Positions 19,956-31,606 of a stretch of DNA of 64,000 nucleotides are shown here, in pieces. The DNA is taken from contig OY757017.1 of the NCBI GenBank assembly GCA_963580285.1, positions 115,655,527-115,719,526 of the forward strand, read 5' to 3'. The notes under the pieces were generated by a model that saw nothing but the letters and a program-made list of their open reading frames with translations, ran no database searches and was not told where the DNA came from. Numbering within the stretch: position 1 is the first letter of the stretch; each line of letters opens with the position of its first letter. A program made the translations under genes and the position numbers. The DNA is from Lucinisca nassula. Lineage: Eukaryota; Mollusca; Bivalvia; Lucinida; Lucinidae.

Positions 19956-20840
19956 AAAGCCTTTTCTAAGTTTTATAAACGTCATTCTGATTTGGTTTCA
20001 AAATTCAATGTTAGACTTCAAACACTTCTGCAACAAGGCCTATCGGAACCCGAATTCTATGGTGACTTAGTATATAAATTTAGACAAATACATGCTTGTA
20101 ATGACTTTAGTACCCAATTTCGTAAAATCGTTCGTCGATATAAAGATTGGGTACAACATAAATGCTATTAAACAGACTGCATGCATGGTGGTTAGCCCAA
20201 TCACGGTTGGCAACTTTGCTTCCCTCTTTGATTGCATACCGGTGGGTCGGACCTAAGATTATATGACGGTTCCAGCGTAAAAACATAAATGGAATTTCAT
20301 TTTACTATTCTTTATGTTGGTTGGCGCCTGATGCTCCGTCTTTGGTCGGGCCTCATGGAGTCTAACTGTTGGTTTTCTTTTGCTAAAGCAATTCTGTTGT
20401 TGTATGCTGTCGAGTCCTCGACCTTGTTTCATCTCTGTAGTTTTTTGATTTGTATGTTCTCGGAGATGTTACACGTATGAGTTTTGGAGCCTTCATGCGG
20501 ACTAAACAAAATTAGTGTATACCGCGGCAGAAGTAAGGGCGAGGATTCTGGCCATGTAAAATCGATTTAAGCCCCCAAGTCAGTGGAATTCTTTCCACAG
20601 ACCGTTCCAAGGCGGTTCTTCTGTGGCGGTTTATGTTGTTGTTTGTTACTTACTGTGTGTATCACTTGTGTCTTTTTATTTTGGATGGCCGTTTGGCCAT
20701 TTTGTTGGAAAGTAACTGGCATTATGGCCTTCCTTTGTTTAGGTTTCCGTTATTGTCTAATTGCTTCATGTTTGTGTTTCTTTCCCTTTGGTGTCTTTGA
20801 TGGGTGGAGTAAGTTAATTGTATCGATTCCTGATCTTTGT
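19956..20840 (+). pseudogene. PLE second part: RT C-terminus and 3' region
   Basis: After the array the frame resumes as KAFSKFYKRH, then LLQQGLSEPEFYGDLVYKFR and FRKIVRRYK, ending near 20170. A conserved non-coding tail follows with GCCTTCATGCGGACTAAAC, the TAAAATCGATTTAAGCCCCC block, GGCGGTTCTTCTGTGGCGG and TTAATTGTATCGATTCCTGA. The same tail occurs alone at 44.95, 46.77 and 52.17 kb, as expected for 5'-truncated copies. The true 3' end, seen in those copies, is close to GTTTTACTTCTACTTT; here it is replaced by the next element at 20841. Confidence 0.75.
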
Positions 20841-20841
20841 T

Positions 20842-22287
20842 ATGCCCCCGCATCGTATGATGCCGAGGGCATATAGTTTTTCGGTTTTCCGTACGTGCGT
20901 ACATGTGTACGTCCGTCTGTACGTGTGTGTATGTACGTACGTACGTGATCCTGTAGCCTCAGGTTAAGGTTTTTGTAACAGGTAGAGCCTGAACTTTTAG
21001 AACTCATATTTTCCTAACCATTTGATGGAACTAGTTAATCTTTGGTATGATGATAGATATAGGTCCAAAGTTTTATTAAGCAATACCCCAACGCATGCCT
21101 GAGCCCTCAAGGTCAAGGTCAATTTCCAAAGTTAAAGACTCAGGTTAAGGTTTTTGTAACAGGTAGACCTGAACATTTTAGAACTCATATTTTCCAAACC
21201 ATTTGATATAATCGGTTCATATTTGGTATGATTATAGATATATGTCCAAAGTTTTATTCAGTGATACCCCTACCCATACCCATGGCCTCAAGGTCAAGGT
21301 CATGGACTTAGAAATTTTCCATGTTAAAGACTCCAGTTAAGGTATTTGTACCTGGTAGAGCCTGAACTTTTATGATGGCTTTGGTTCATATGATTATAGA
21401 TATAGGTACATTGTTTTATTCAGCAATACCCCCACCCATGCCTATGACCTCAAGGTCAAGGGCACAGACTTAGACAATTTTAATGTTAAAGATTTTGAGG
21501 GGCTTAAATTTTCCAAACCATATTATGAATTTGACTTATATATGCTATGATGATAGATATAGGTCCAAATAATTATTTGGCAATACCCCCACTCATGCCT
21601 ATGGCTTCAAGGTCAAGGTCACAGACTTAGAAATTTTTAATTAGATATTTTAAGAGTTGCTATTTTCCAAATCGTGTAATGGATTGAGTTTATATTTGGT
21701 ATGATGTTAGATACCTGACCATTTTAGTCAGCGATACCCCCACCCATCCCGATGAGCTCAAGGTCAAGGTCACAGACTTAGAAATTTTTAATTAGATATT
21801 TTAAGAGTTTATATTTTCCAAATCTTATGATGAATTAAGTTTATATTTGGTATGATGATTGTTACTGGTCCAATACCCCCACCCATGCACGTTCCCTAAA
21901 GGTCAAGGTCACAGACAAAGAAATTTTGTATTTAAAGTTTAATAAGAGCTCATACTCACCAAACCATATAGATTTGCTTCATATTTGGTATGTTGATAAT
22001 TACAGGTCCAAAGTTGTATATACCCCCACCCCTGACCTCAAGGTCAAGGTCACAGACTTAGTCTTATTTTGCTTTTAAAGTTTTAGGGCTCATATTTATA
22101 GATTGGCTTCATATTTGGAATGATGATAGATACAGGTCCCAAGTCTCATTCACCCATACCAACAACCCTGCCCATGACCTCAAGGTCAAGGTCACACACT
22201 TAGAAAATGTTGTTGCAACATGGATTTTCGGGGTGAGGCGGGGCCCTTGGCGGTGGCATCTGTGTCGTCTGGACATATTTCTAGTTT
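20842..22287. mobile_element. Tandem-unit element with hairpin end, AGGTCA-rich
   Basis: The left end TATGCCCCCGCATC with hairpin GCATC GTA TGATGC is the same family as 13416-14706. About eight diverged units of roughly 150 bp follow, each with TTTGGTATGATGATAGAT, ATACCCCCACCCATG and CTCAAGGTCAAGGTCA. The right end is GGTGGCATCTGTGTC and TTTCTAGTTT. A CGTACGTA-rich tract lies at 20885-20948. Confidence 0.7.
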
Positions 22288-22289
22288 TA

Positions 22290-22640
22290 CTTCTTCTTTA
22301 TAAAAAAGTAAGGCAATATAAGATGACATGTAGAACGCAAGAATTAACACTTTTTAAGTTATGGTTCTTAGAGCATTAAATATAATAGTTTCCGTGGTAA
22401 CTTCTATCTGCTCTGTAAATTGAAAACCGTTATGAGATCTTTTAAGCGAACGTTACGCGAAGTGAAGCACCACGAGAGAGCTGCAGAAAACGGGTTCTGT
22501 AATTCTTGTTTACTTACTTTTGGAGTTATGTCCCTTTGAACATTGAAAAAAGCCATCTCGGTCTTATATTTATGTAAACTCTGTGTTTAGAAAACAGTTT
22601 CAGATATGTTTATGAATGTTTGGAAAAAAGCAGCATCCGA
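22290..22640. repeat. Tandem-unit array, right part
   Basis: Units with AGAACGCAAGAATTAACAC, CTGCTCTGTAAATTGAAAAC and TCCCTTTGAACATTG continue the array seen at 17900-18498. It was split by the PLE and the 20842-22287 element. Confidence 0.5.
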
Positions 22641-23290
22641 TTTGATTGGTACTTGTTAGGTACGTGCAGTGACGGGGCATGTTGCAGTTCTTGGAGCGCT
22701 TTTATTAAATGTTACTTAAATCGTTTGCGCTTCTTTCTGTCGTGAAAAACGCTTAAGAACAGCGTATTAAAACCAGGATTTCTCACACGATCAATGCGAA
22801 TCTAAGATGGATTTATGAAAGACTCCAACCAAAGATCTGGCATACTTTTAATATATACTAATATTATCCGGCAGGAAACACCGAAAATCGAAATGTTTTG
22901 TCGCACTACAAACGGGTAATGGGACTTTGAGAGCTTTTCATTTCATCAAATGTAACGTCCCTTGAAAACTAATCTTTGCACATTTTATATGCCGGATTAC
23001 CAAAGATCAGACATAGCAGTAAATGTTAAATTTGTTACATATCAACATATCCAGAATGCAAAATTGTATTTCGAGCTACAAATAAACAGTAATTTAAGTC
23101 ATATAATGAATGCAAGATGTCATAGGAAAAACTTTGTTAAAGCTAAATAGATTGACAAATAAAATAAATGAATACGAGTATTTTCTGAATTACCTCGTTC
23201 AAAATGCCTATTATGAATCGGAAGTTACTGTGTCTAAGGGGCCGCAAAATATAGGTTCTATAAATTCCCGTTTTACGTGTATTATTGTAA
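22641..23290. other. Nothing recognised
   Basis: This AT-rich sequence has short ORFs only (for example 22962-23150) that match nothing I recognise. Confidence 0.5.
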
Positions 23291-23441
23291 GAATCTGATA
23301 TGGGGTTCTGTTGTAGATGAACGTTTCCAACCCGAGGGATGACCGTGCTGAGCGGAACCGAGGCTACGCCGAGGTTGCGCTCGGCACGGTCATCCCGAGG
23401 GTCGGAAACGCCCATCTACAACAGATCCCCATATTGGATTC
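23291..23441. repeat. Foldback element with ~64 bp arms
   Basis: A long imperfect palindrome runs from GAATCTGATATGGGG to CCCCATATTGGATTC, with inner arms GATGACCGTGCTGAGCG and CGCTCGGCACGGTCATC and a loop of about 23 bases. It looks like a foldback MITE. Confidence 0.85.
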
Positions 23442-23990
23442 TTTTTCTTGCACAATACCTCCGGTTAGTTTTGACAGCTGGCACATGTATATTGTTTACA
23501 AAATAAAAGTAGTGCGGAAGAAGTTACGGCAGTTGAATAGAATTGAAGCGCATTTATGTTAGTTGCCTGGGTCGGAACACCAGGGTCAGAATATAAATTT
23601 CTATCCCAGGGTAAAATCACGGATTTCCTTGTCTGGTGTACAAGAATGCTTGTTATATCACGACCAGTCGATATGACGTCGAGTTGTCTAAATGGCAGTT
23701 AGGGGCATTATCACGAGCAAATTTCATTCAATGAGAAAGTAGTTAATACACCGATGTCTATGTAATGCTTGTCAACAAGTCACGATAAAAAGTGGGAAAC
23801 TTGACTTATTATCTAAAATGTTGATTTATTATCTAAACTGGTCTTGATAGTTTTCTGGTTCAGAAATATGCTATCTGTTCTGTTCTGTATAGCTTCTGCC
23901 AAACAATTGCACATCTCCAAACGGAGTCTTCTTAATTTAACCGTCTCAAAGGTAAGGATAGTATTTTCAGGGACTAAAAGTCTTTCCTTT
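23442..23990. other. Nothing recognised
   Basis: No gene or repeat structure was seen. A duplicated phrase (TTGACTTATTATCTAAAATG and TTGATTTATTATCTAAACTG, 23800-23840) is the only local feature. Confidence 0.45.
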
Positions 23991-24530
23991 GTCACCCTAT
24001 TTACAAACTAAAATGTTTCTTTAAGACACGGCGTTAAACGTCCTTTGTGCTGCGGCTTATCTTTTCCGTTAGCTTTCCTTTCTTTACGGGTGGGGTCATG
24101 GCTAGTTTCAAATATCTCTCCAGGTGTAGCGTCTGACATAATGGTTTTGAATGCATATTCAGGTGGTTGATCCAGGTGCATTCTATTGTAGCTTTCTTTC
24201 AGGGGCGAATATCCTGCTGGGATCCAGGATAAGCTGCACCAGATTCTTTTTCACCTCTTCCGGTGATAGAAACATCTGACACCCATGATTAAAGTCTTGC
24301 AGGACTGATCGTCTCACACATTCAAGTATACTGTACTCTATTAGGTTGTGATCAATCGTTTCTGACACCCGATGGCATAGCATACAGGTGGGTTCTATGG
24401 GCAACTCTGCTGTCTGGGTGACGTACGTACCAGTTGCTAACTTCATTCTAGTATAAACATGTGGAGAATCTCTTGCGCCATCAACTTGCTGTATTAGTGG
24501 ATGACTTTGCCCAAGCCATTACTCATTATA
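23991..24530 (-). pseudogene. LINE ORF2 C-terminal fragment
   Basis: The minus strand reads RMKLATGTYVTQ, then a zinc-finger-like CMLCHRVSETIDHNLIEY, as in the C-terminal cysteine/histidine region after LINE RTs (C-x2-C then H, last C replaced). The 87-residue ORF (24183-24446) is the cleanest part. RT motifs are absent, so the piece is 5'-truncated. Confidence 0.55.
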
Positions 24531-24566
24531 TGAGAGGTACTTCAAAGACGCGTAGTTCGGTTTGTT

Positions 24567-24860
24567 TTTGTTTGGTTTGAGGTTTAACGTCCCCGTCAAC
24601 ACTGTATAGGTCATTTTCGAGACGTTGCTTCCAATTTTGTGGGAGTTTTACCCGGCATCGAGATGAAATGACATCTCAAGCCCTGTAGCCCAATGAAACC
24701 AATAGGGTTTAAATGCAGGGACGGTCCGACTCGCACAACGTTTCCTGGGCAGGCTTAAAACCTCTAAACAGTTTACCAGTGCTCATGTGCGTTGGGTTTC
24801 AGCTCTGCGTAGAAGCATCATGCAGCCCGATCTATTTCTTCAAGCCCGATGGGCGGGGCC
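24567..24860 (-). mobile_element. SINE-like family S1, minus copy
   Basis: It is the reverse complement of the S1 family (GAGGTTTAACGTCCCCGTC at the left, GGGCGGGGCC at the right). A GTAGTTC repeat on both flanks may be the target duplication. Confidence 0.82.
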
Positions 24861-25097
24861 AGAGTAGTTCTGTGGATTGTCTAATTACCACTGACCAGTA
24901 CCCATTACTTTCCTATTGACATGTCTTCTCCAACGTTCCTTTGTCAATGGACTATCTAGAAGGTCCGAACAGACGGGCAAGTAATATTTCACAAGGATTG
25001 TTTTCACATCTATATACCAGCTGCAACTGTCCGAATCCCTTACCTGCAAATTGCCTTCTCTGTAGCTTTTCCTCGACTGAGCTTTAACCGTTTGAGT
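24861..25097. other. Nothing recognised
   Basis: No coding or repeat signature was seen. Confidence 0.4.
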
Positions 25098-25305
25098 ATC
25101 ACATGGAATCTTCTTCCTTATATATAGAGCAGGAATTCATTTCAAAATTTAGGGGTGTCAGGTTGTGTTTTCTTCAAAATTATTTAGGACAATGGTTGAA
25201 CAACAGAGGAGTCCCTGATCAGACGCCACGTTCAGCGGTGTTTGATCTGGGCCGGCACTGTTTGCCAAGGTACCCCTTTTCTGCATATATTATACCATAG
25301 AATGT
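25098..25305. mobile_element. Palindromic MITE family M2
   Basis: The left part ATGGAATCTTCTTCCTTATA and the central arms CCTGATCAGACGCCACG / TGTTTGATCTGGGCC with CACTGTTTGCCAAGG match the copy at 59198-59415. Confidence 0.75.
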
Positions 25306-25357
25306 CAAGGCGCGCTTATGTATGACACCTTCCATGCGTACGGCACCAGATAGATGT

Positions 25358-25790
25358 GTTACGAGCCAGGCCTAGCAGAAAGAAAAAGCAAACAAGCCTT
25401 ATGGAAAAATTTAACAAAATTTATTTGCAAACTATTTTAAATCTGTAGAAGTAAGAAAATTAAATGAACTTAGCTCTGTTATGAAATATCCTTGATGAAT
25501 CTATTTTCCTTGATCCCACAGAATCCACAGTCCGAAATGAAATATAATATCCTTTTACAACCCAAAACACAGAATTTAGAAAAACCCAAACATCAAACTC
25601 CAAAATCTGACTCAAAGAGAAAAATCAAGCTCTTATATAGACCCTAAGAATTCTCTAGAACGTTCTAGAGGGCTGTGGAATAAGATTAGGTATGTTTTTA
25701 GAATTTTCTTGTAGGTCCTGCTGAGCTAATCCACAAGGGAAGGCTTTGGTAAAACCATCTCGAGGCCATATACCAAGTCGGGTAGCACAT
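25358..25790 (-). mobile_element. Probable solo LTR with heat-shock element and TATA box
   Basis: Read on the minus strand, an 18 bp palindrome CTCTAGAACGTTCTAGAG (25653-25670) contains nGAAnnTTCn units of a heat-shock element, followed 12 bases on by TATATAAGAG. An AATAAA signal (about 25418-25423) and the end CTCGTAACA then follow. TG/CA-type ends, promoter and polyadenylation signal in this order fit an LTR. No internal genes adjoin, and I could not confirm a target duplication. Confidence 0.5.
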
Positions 25791-25803
25791 GTTGTGTGTC
25801 ATT

Positions 25804-26345
25804 AGAATATAGGGATCAACCATGGTTTTTCATGCATTAACATTCGCCGGGTCCAGAGGAAACTGTTTATACATGAGGCCGCCAGACCGAATGTTCAAAT
25901 ATCTTCCGAGGGATCCGGCAAATGTTAATGCAATGAAATAACCATGGGTGATCGTTGTTCTTGCATAACTTACGATTCCGACAGCACATTTTGAAGAAAA
26001 CGCCCCAAAGCTCAATATAAACTCCATATAAATTCTTCAAATGCGACCGGCGAACCAACATGGCGGCCAGTTCAGAATATAGGGATCAACCATGGTTTTT
26101 CATGCATTAACATTTGCCGGATCCCGAGGAAGCTGTTTGAACATGAGGCCGCTAGGTCGAATGTTCAAATATCTTCCGAGGGATCCGGCAAATGTTAATG
26201 CAATGAAATGACCATGGATGATCGTTGTTCTTGCATAACTTACGAATCCGACAGCAAATTTTGACGAAAACGCCCAAAAGCTCCATATAAATTCCATATA
26301 AACTCTTCAAATGCCAAAGGCAAACCAAAATGGCGGCCAGTTCAG
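25804..26345. repeat. Tandem duplication of a 271 bp unit
   Basis: Two units begin GAATATAGGGATCAACCATGG. Each contains an inverted repeat of GCATTAACATTTGCCGG and CCGGCAAATGTTAATGC and ends AATGGCGGCCAGTTCA-like. The minus-strand ORFs here are by-products. Confidence 0.85.
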
Positions 26346-26870
26346 AATGTTGTTTACAATGACGTTGTCATGCAGTGACGTCATCATAGAACCCTAAAAC
26401 GCTATGTCCAGGGCGATAACGTTACGTCGCTCAACGTAAGTAAATAAAGCAAGGCCCGTCTTGTGATATCAAAAGCTCAAAATCCATGTTCAAACAGCAC
26501 GCGAATTTCATGATTTGAACATGGTTTTTGCTCTTTGAGCACGGCTTTCGGTCCATTTGACAGTGGCTTCAAACAGCCATGCGCATAGGTATTTATGCAA
26601 GAATGTTGTTTACAATGACGTTGTCATGCAGTAACCCCCTGACGTCATCATAGAACCCTAAGACGCTACGTTCAGGGTGATAACGTTAGGTCGTTCAACG
26701 TAACGTAAACAAAGCAACTTGTGATATCAAAAGCTCAAAATCCATGTTCAAACAGCACGCAAATTTCATGATTTGAACATGGTTTTTGCTGTTTGAGCAC
26801 AGCTTTCGGTCCTTTGACAATTGGCTTCAAACAGCCGTGCGCATAGATATTTATGCAAGAACGTAGTATC
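26346..26870. repeat. Tandem duplication of a ~255 bp unit with CRE palindromes
   Basis: Two units begin ATGTTGTTTACAATGACG. Each has a perfect CRE-like TGACGTCATCATAG, the phrase GATAACGTTACGTCG-like, and an inverted repeat CCATGTTCAAACAGC / GATTTGAACATGG. Confidence 0.85.
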
Positions 26871-26984
26871 CCCATGTGTATAGTTCCATTCACTACAAGC
26901 ATAGGTACTTCTTTCATAAGCACGCGACGCGGCTTAGCTTCTTAAAGGAAGATTTAGAATGTACAGTGCGACACTTTTCACTGG

Positions 26985-27708
26985 TTGCAAGAGATATTGT
27001 TCCATTATACTTTTATCAACGGCTATGTTAAGCCGGAAGTGCAGGGCTTCATCAGTCTCTACAAGAACAAGCATAATAGATCAATGTTCATTTCCTTGTT
27101 CTTAAAGGTGCTTAAATTAAATTTGGTTACAAGTGGCTTAGTGGTTTCTGAAGAAAATAAGTTTTAATTTTCATTCCTGAATGGCCTTTGACCAAGGTCA
27201 AAGAATGACCATGGCCTTGAATACTCATGTAGCTTCATCCAATTATTAAGCTAACTGAATCTACCGATTTTCAGATCACCGGCTGCAATAGTGTCCGTAA
27301 AAACACAATTTTGACTTTTTTCCATACAGAAGTCTGTATGACCAAATATGTCCTTGGCATAAAATAGGTCAAGCTCATCCGAGGGTCATCATTTGAGCAA
27401 ACTATGTTGGGCCCGAGTCCCGAATGCTACATTCCAAATTTTGTGATAATCGGCCGATGGCTTCCGGATGAGAAGATTTTTGAAGGGCTTTTAACATATT
27501 TGAGCATGGCAGCTATCTTTGTCATGTGGCCTGGAACTCGCGAACAAACATTCGTTCCCCTAATCCATAGATGTTCCATATGAAATTGCACTTCAATCGG
27601 CCCAGTGGTTTCAGAGGAGAAGATGTTTTGAAAATGTTGACAGACAGATAACGGAGCCTTGCCATACTTTAAGCTCACCTATGAGCCTTCGGCTCGGGTG
27701 AGCTAACA
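26985..27708. repeat. Degenerate tandem-unit element ending in a hairpin
   Basis: The right end is a near-perfect hairpin, AGCTCACC ... GAGCC TTCG GGCTC ... GGTGAGCT (27671-27703). The body shares phrases with the 6770-9810 element, such as CATTTGAGCAAACT and GGCAGCTATCTTTGTCAT. Confidence 0.6.
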
Positions 27709-28470
27709 AGACTGTTTGGTTGTGTCAGGCTGTGTGTCGTCGTTTCACCACATCTAGCATTCCTGTAAAAAACGGCTGACCCTACTTTCTGTGATAGGAT
27801 GGTCTGGACTGGCTTACTTCTGGGTTTGTCTGGGCTTACACTTGTTTTTGCTGGAACAGAACCACTATTTGCCTAATCATATCCAATATTCCTAGCTTCG
27901 TTGAAATGTAGTTGCTGTCTCTATCTCATTTGGTTATGGGTACTAATAATCTCGCTGTTAGTCACAAGTACTTCAAAAGATCTTTGCTGCCCTTGTTCTT
28001 CTACCCCTGTTCCGTTGGCCTTGCTCAGTAGATCTGCACCCGCCTGGTGGTCAGTCAATGGTTCAACATCAGTGTGATGACTGCTTCTCATTTGGTCCAT
28101 AGTATGGTTAGTATATGGCCGGGGTACACCCATTGGTTGCTTGATGTCTGATTGTGGCCCGAGATATGGCCTCGTACCGATCTGTTGATCCAGACTAGTG
28201 GCTCCAGACCATGGTCTGTACAGTATACTGGCCGCACTAGGATCTACGTATACTGGAAGCCGAAATACACGTATTCACTTTCGCATCCTCCATGTCCAGC
28301 ATCTCCGTGTGTGATATTTTCTGTGCCACTTTACACAGTAAAAATCTTGTCACTTGTTGGTGAATTCCATTAATGAGATTTCCATCAGTACTTCTTACTG
28401 TTCTTGGCTCAGAATAAAATGTTATGTAAGAAGTCGGCATCATCTTGTAGTCATAGGGAACAATCCTCGT
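27709..28470. other. Nothing recognised
   Basis: Short ORFs on both strands (for example 28152-28373) carry no recognisable motif. Confidence 0.45.
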
Positions 28471-29035
28471 AGTTTAACAAAAATATTCGATATCGATTTG
28501 CGACAGTCGCCGCAGACTTACCTGTAAACATCACCACCAAAATTATATAGACATTAATAGGAAAGCCGTATTAAATTGATTAAATTACAATTTTAGAAGA
28601 ATGTGACAAAAAATTATAAGTTATTTTCAAAAAGTTCTTTTATTAACAAGGAATTAGATATAAAATTTGTAAAATTAAATTAACGACTTAGTTCTTCCAT
28701 TTTACTTTGAAAAGTGGAAGTTGTATTCCTATTCATCGTATATATATTTTGGCAAAATGCTCCTGAACCTACATTCAATTGCTTATTTAAAAATTATTAC
28801 TTTTTCATTGGTTCTTTTATAAGTCATGACTAGAAAGAATATTTCTCAAAGTTTGCAATGATATATACAATTTAATACTCAATTAAAAAATTAGTTCTTC
28901 CATTTTGATTTGAAAATAAGGAAGTCAGCTTTTCGGCACCTGCATTTTTTTCTCGTGAAAATGACTAAGTCCACGAGCGCCAGCAGAACAAGATAGTCTT
29001 GGGTAAAAATTTACTTTAACACAGTCTCATAATGT

Positions 29036-29074
<39 letters not shown>

Positions 29075-29535
29075 TTAATTTTATTTATTTAATTTATTTT
29101 ATAGATTTACCAATTAATTAATTTATTCCATCTCTTGAAAGAACTCGGGAGCTGCATGACGAAAAGCTTATTTAGATTGGAAAAGTGGTTCCGGTTTTAG
29201 ACTTCTCTTTCTATGTTATTTTGGATCCTCAGGTGTTTTTGTTTTAAAGCAAAAATCAGAGATACAGTCAGCTTTTTCCGGTGTTCTGGTTCCCTGACCC
29301 TATAGCTCAATAGCTTTCGCATATTTTAATTGAATACAGGGTACCAGTTTAGTGAGAGATGGTCTAGTGACATAGCTATCGTTTCTGTGCGAAAGTTTAA
29401 ACACCGAAACGAATTTATCCACTAGGCCACGGTCTACTAAGCACTACCGTCAACACAGTTTACCGGACCACATTCATAAATCATCTGTCACTGTGTAGCA
29501 GTCTACAATTCACTCGAAGGTCAAAACTCGATGGG
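28471..29535. other. AT-rich stretch with (TTTA)n microsatellite
   Basis: A (TTTA)n tract lies at 29035-29077. The phrase TTAGTTCTTCCATTTT occurs at about 28690 and 28892. No gene was seen. Confidence 0.6.
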
Positions 29536-29536
29536 T

Positions 29537-30497
29537 TTTTATGCCCCCGCCTATTCGGAGAATAGCATCAGGGCATAAAGTTTTACCACTGTCTGTCCGT
29601 TCGTTTGTCCGTCCGTCCCGACATAGTGTCCGGGCCATAACTCCTAAACCGTAATGAATATATTCATGAAACTTCACAGGGGCATTCATCACACTGAGGC
29701 GATGTGTCATGAACAAGGAAGAAAACTCTTGCATTTTTGGGTTTTAGATTAGTTGCCCTTGACTTAGTACCATATAGTAAACCGTGTCCGGGCCATAACT
29801 CCTAAACCGTACGGAATATATTCATGAAACTTCACAGGTGCATTCATCACACTGAGACGATGTGTCATGAACAAGGAAGACAACTCTTGCATTTTTGGTT
29901 TTTGGATTATCTGCCCTTGACTTAGTACCATATTGTTAACCGTGTCCGGGCCATAACTCCTAAACCATATGAAATATATTCATGAAACTTCACAGTTGCA
30001 TTCATCACACTGAGACGATGTGTCATGAACAAGGAAGACAAATCTTGCATCTTTGGTATTTGGATTATCTGCCCTTGACTTAGTACCATATAGAAAACCA
30101 TGTCCGGGCCATAACTCCTAAACCGTATGGAATATATTCATGAAACTTCACAGGTGCATTCATCAAACTGAGAAGATGTGTAATGAACAAGGAAGACAAC
30201 TCTTGCATTTTTGGTTTTTGGATTATCTGCCCTTGACTTAGTACCAGATAGTAAACCGTGTCCGGGCCAGAACTCCTAAACCGTATGGAATATATTCATG
30301 GAACTTCACAGGTGCATTCATCACACTGACACGATGTGTCATGGACAAGGAAGACAACTCTTGCATTTTTTGGTTTTTGGATTTATTTTATCTGCCCTTG
30401 ATGCATATATTTTATGATTGATTTGAAGTAGATTTGTATTTTTTTTATAAATGGCATTTTGCGGGGGCATCCGTGTCCTACGGACACTTTTTCTAGT
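29537..30497. mobile_element. Tandem-unit element (family TATGCCCCCG), 158 bp units
   Basis: The left end TATGCCCCCGCC with hairpin CTATTC GGA GAATAG leads into five clean units of about 158 bp starting GTGTCCGGGCCATAACTCCT. The right end is GCGGGGGCATCCGTGTCCTA followed by TTTTTCTAGT. The terminal ATGCCCCCGC / GCGGGGGCAT are inverted repeats. It is the best-preserved member here. Confidence 0.82.
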
Positions 30498-30499
30498 GT

Positions 30500-31147
30500 T
30501 GAAATTTTATAGGGTAGATTCCTGACGTCAGAAGTGTTAACTAGAGTAGGTCAACTGAACTGCTGCGTCTTTTTTTATCGTGTCCGATCAATATCTTTCT
30601 TATTCCTGGATTGATTTTAGAATAACTTGACAGTATTGTTAATCATCATGAGAGGAACGATGGATAGGAAACTACCCGCCTGTATATGACTGAAAGATTG
30701 TTGAACGGGCGTAAAACCTAGCAAAACAAACAGTATGTATGATGTGTTCTACCACATTATTGACTCTCATAAATCTGTTAGGGACATTTATTTTGTTTTG
30801 CTGGTCCATTTCTACTTGCCAAATCGTATATCGTCCGTGCTCCATAAGTCCATTATTCCTCCTGTCTGTCTGTTAACAATGTCTTCTTCAAACTACTATT
30901 CAGATACTACTGAGCAATTTTCAATAAAACAGGGTCATCACAATGATCCCTTACGATCATAGTTGGTCAAAAGTGAGAATGTGATCATTTGGTCACATGC
31001 CAATGCCTCAGTTACCTTAACATTGAAATATTTCTTCCAATAAATGTCAGGGTAGTGCCACATAGAAAATTGACACCTCATGGGTTTGTCCATTCCAATT
31101 ATATTGCCTTTGAGTACACTGCATCAAAAGTCTATGTCCCATTAACA
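30500..31147 (+). other. Unresolved stretch with open frame continuing across a SINE
   Basis: No known domain is seen. A frame open from 30989 reaches the SINE at 31160 and resumes in the same frame after the duplicated target site, to 31668. The residues look non-repetitive up to about 31600, but I cannot assign a function. Confidence 0.4.
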
Positions 31148-31159
31148 AGAACAGTGCAA

Positions 31160-31323
31160 GAAGCCTCCGTGGTGTAGTGGATACGCTACTCGCCTTGTAA
31201 ACCAGGGATCACAGGATCGATCCCGGGCTTCTCCAGACTTTCGGATGAGTCTTTAAACCGAGGTCCCGTCTCCTTATGACCTTAGCTGTTGGTGGGACGT
31301 AAAACTCAAACACTCACTCACTC
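31160..31323 (+). mobile_element. tRNA-derived SINE (family S3) with 12 bp TSD
   Basis: A-box-like GTGGTGTAGTGGATACGC and B-box-like GGATCGATCCC lie in tRNA order. A conserved middle follows (CTTTAAACCGAGGTCCCGTC), then GTGGGACGTAAAACTC and an ACTC-rich tail. It is bracketed by the perfect duplication AGAACAGTGCAA (31148-31159 and 31324-31335). Confidence 0.9.
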
Positions 31324-31606
31324 AGAACAGTGCAACTTGCTTCCTCACCAGTACTTTCATCTACATCAACTCGCACATCCATGTGGCGGCAATATGGCTA
31401 CATTTACACCAGGAACAGTACCCTTAAAACCAGGCAAGCCTTTCCTTTTAAAAGGAACCTTTATTTGTGTCTCCCTTGGATAGATAAGGAGACTACTCCA
31501 AAAGGCAAATTGAACGCTGTAAGATTCGTACGGTTGACTCCAGTTCCATGTTTCAAGCCTTTGTCTTTTGGAGATAATCTTCCAAGCGTCTTTGTTAAGA
31601 CTTTAG

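Noticed and set aside
18500..20840. DIRS-type element instead of Penelope-like
   Set aside because: The IPMGTNCAPL and PKLHK blocks and the associated hammerheads fit Penelope-like RTs better; the DIRS RT at 4.2-5.0 kb has quite different blocks.
27033..27065. CTGATGAAGCC on the minus strand with a complementary GGCTT, like a further hammerhead
   Set aside because: The GAAA core is replaced by TAAC and no stem III or GTC triplet follows in the right place; at best a relic.
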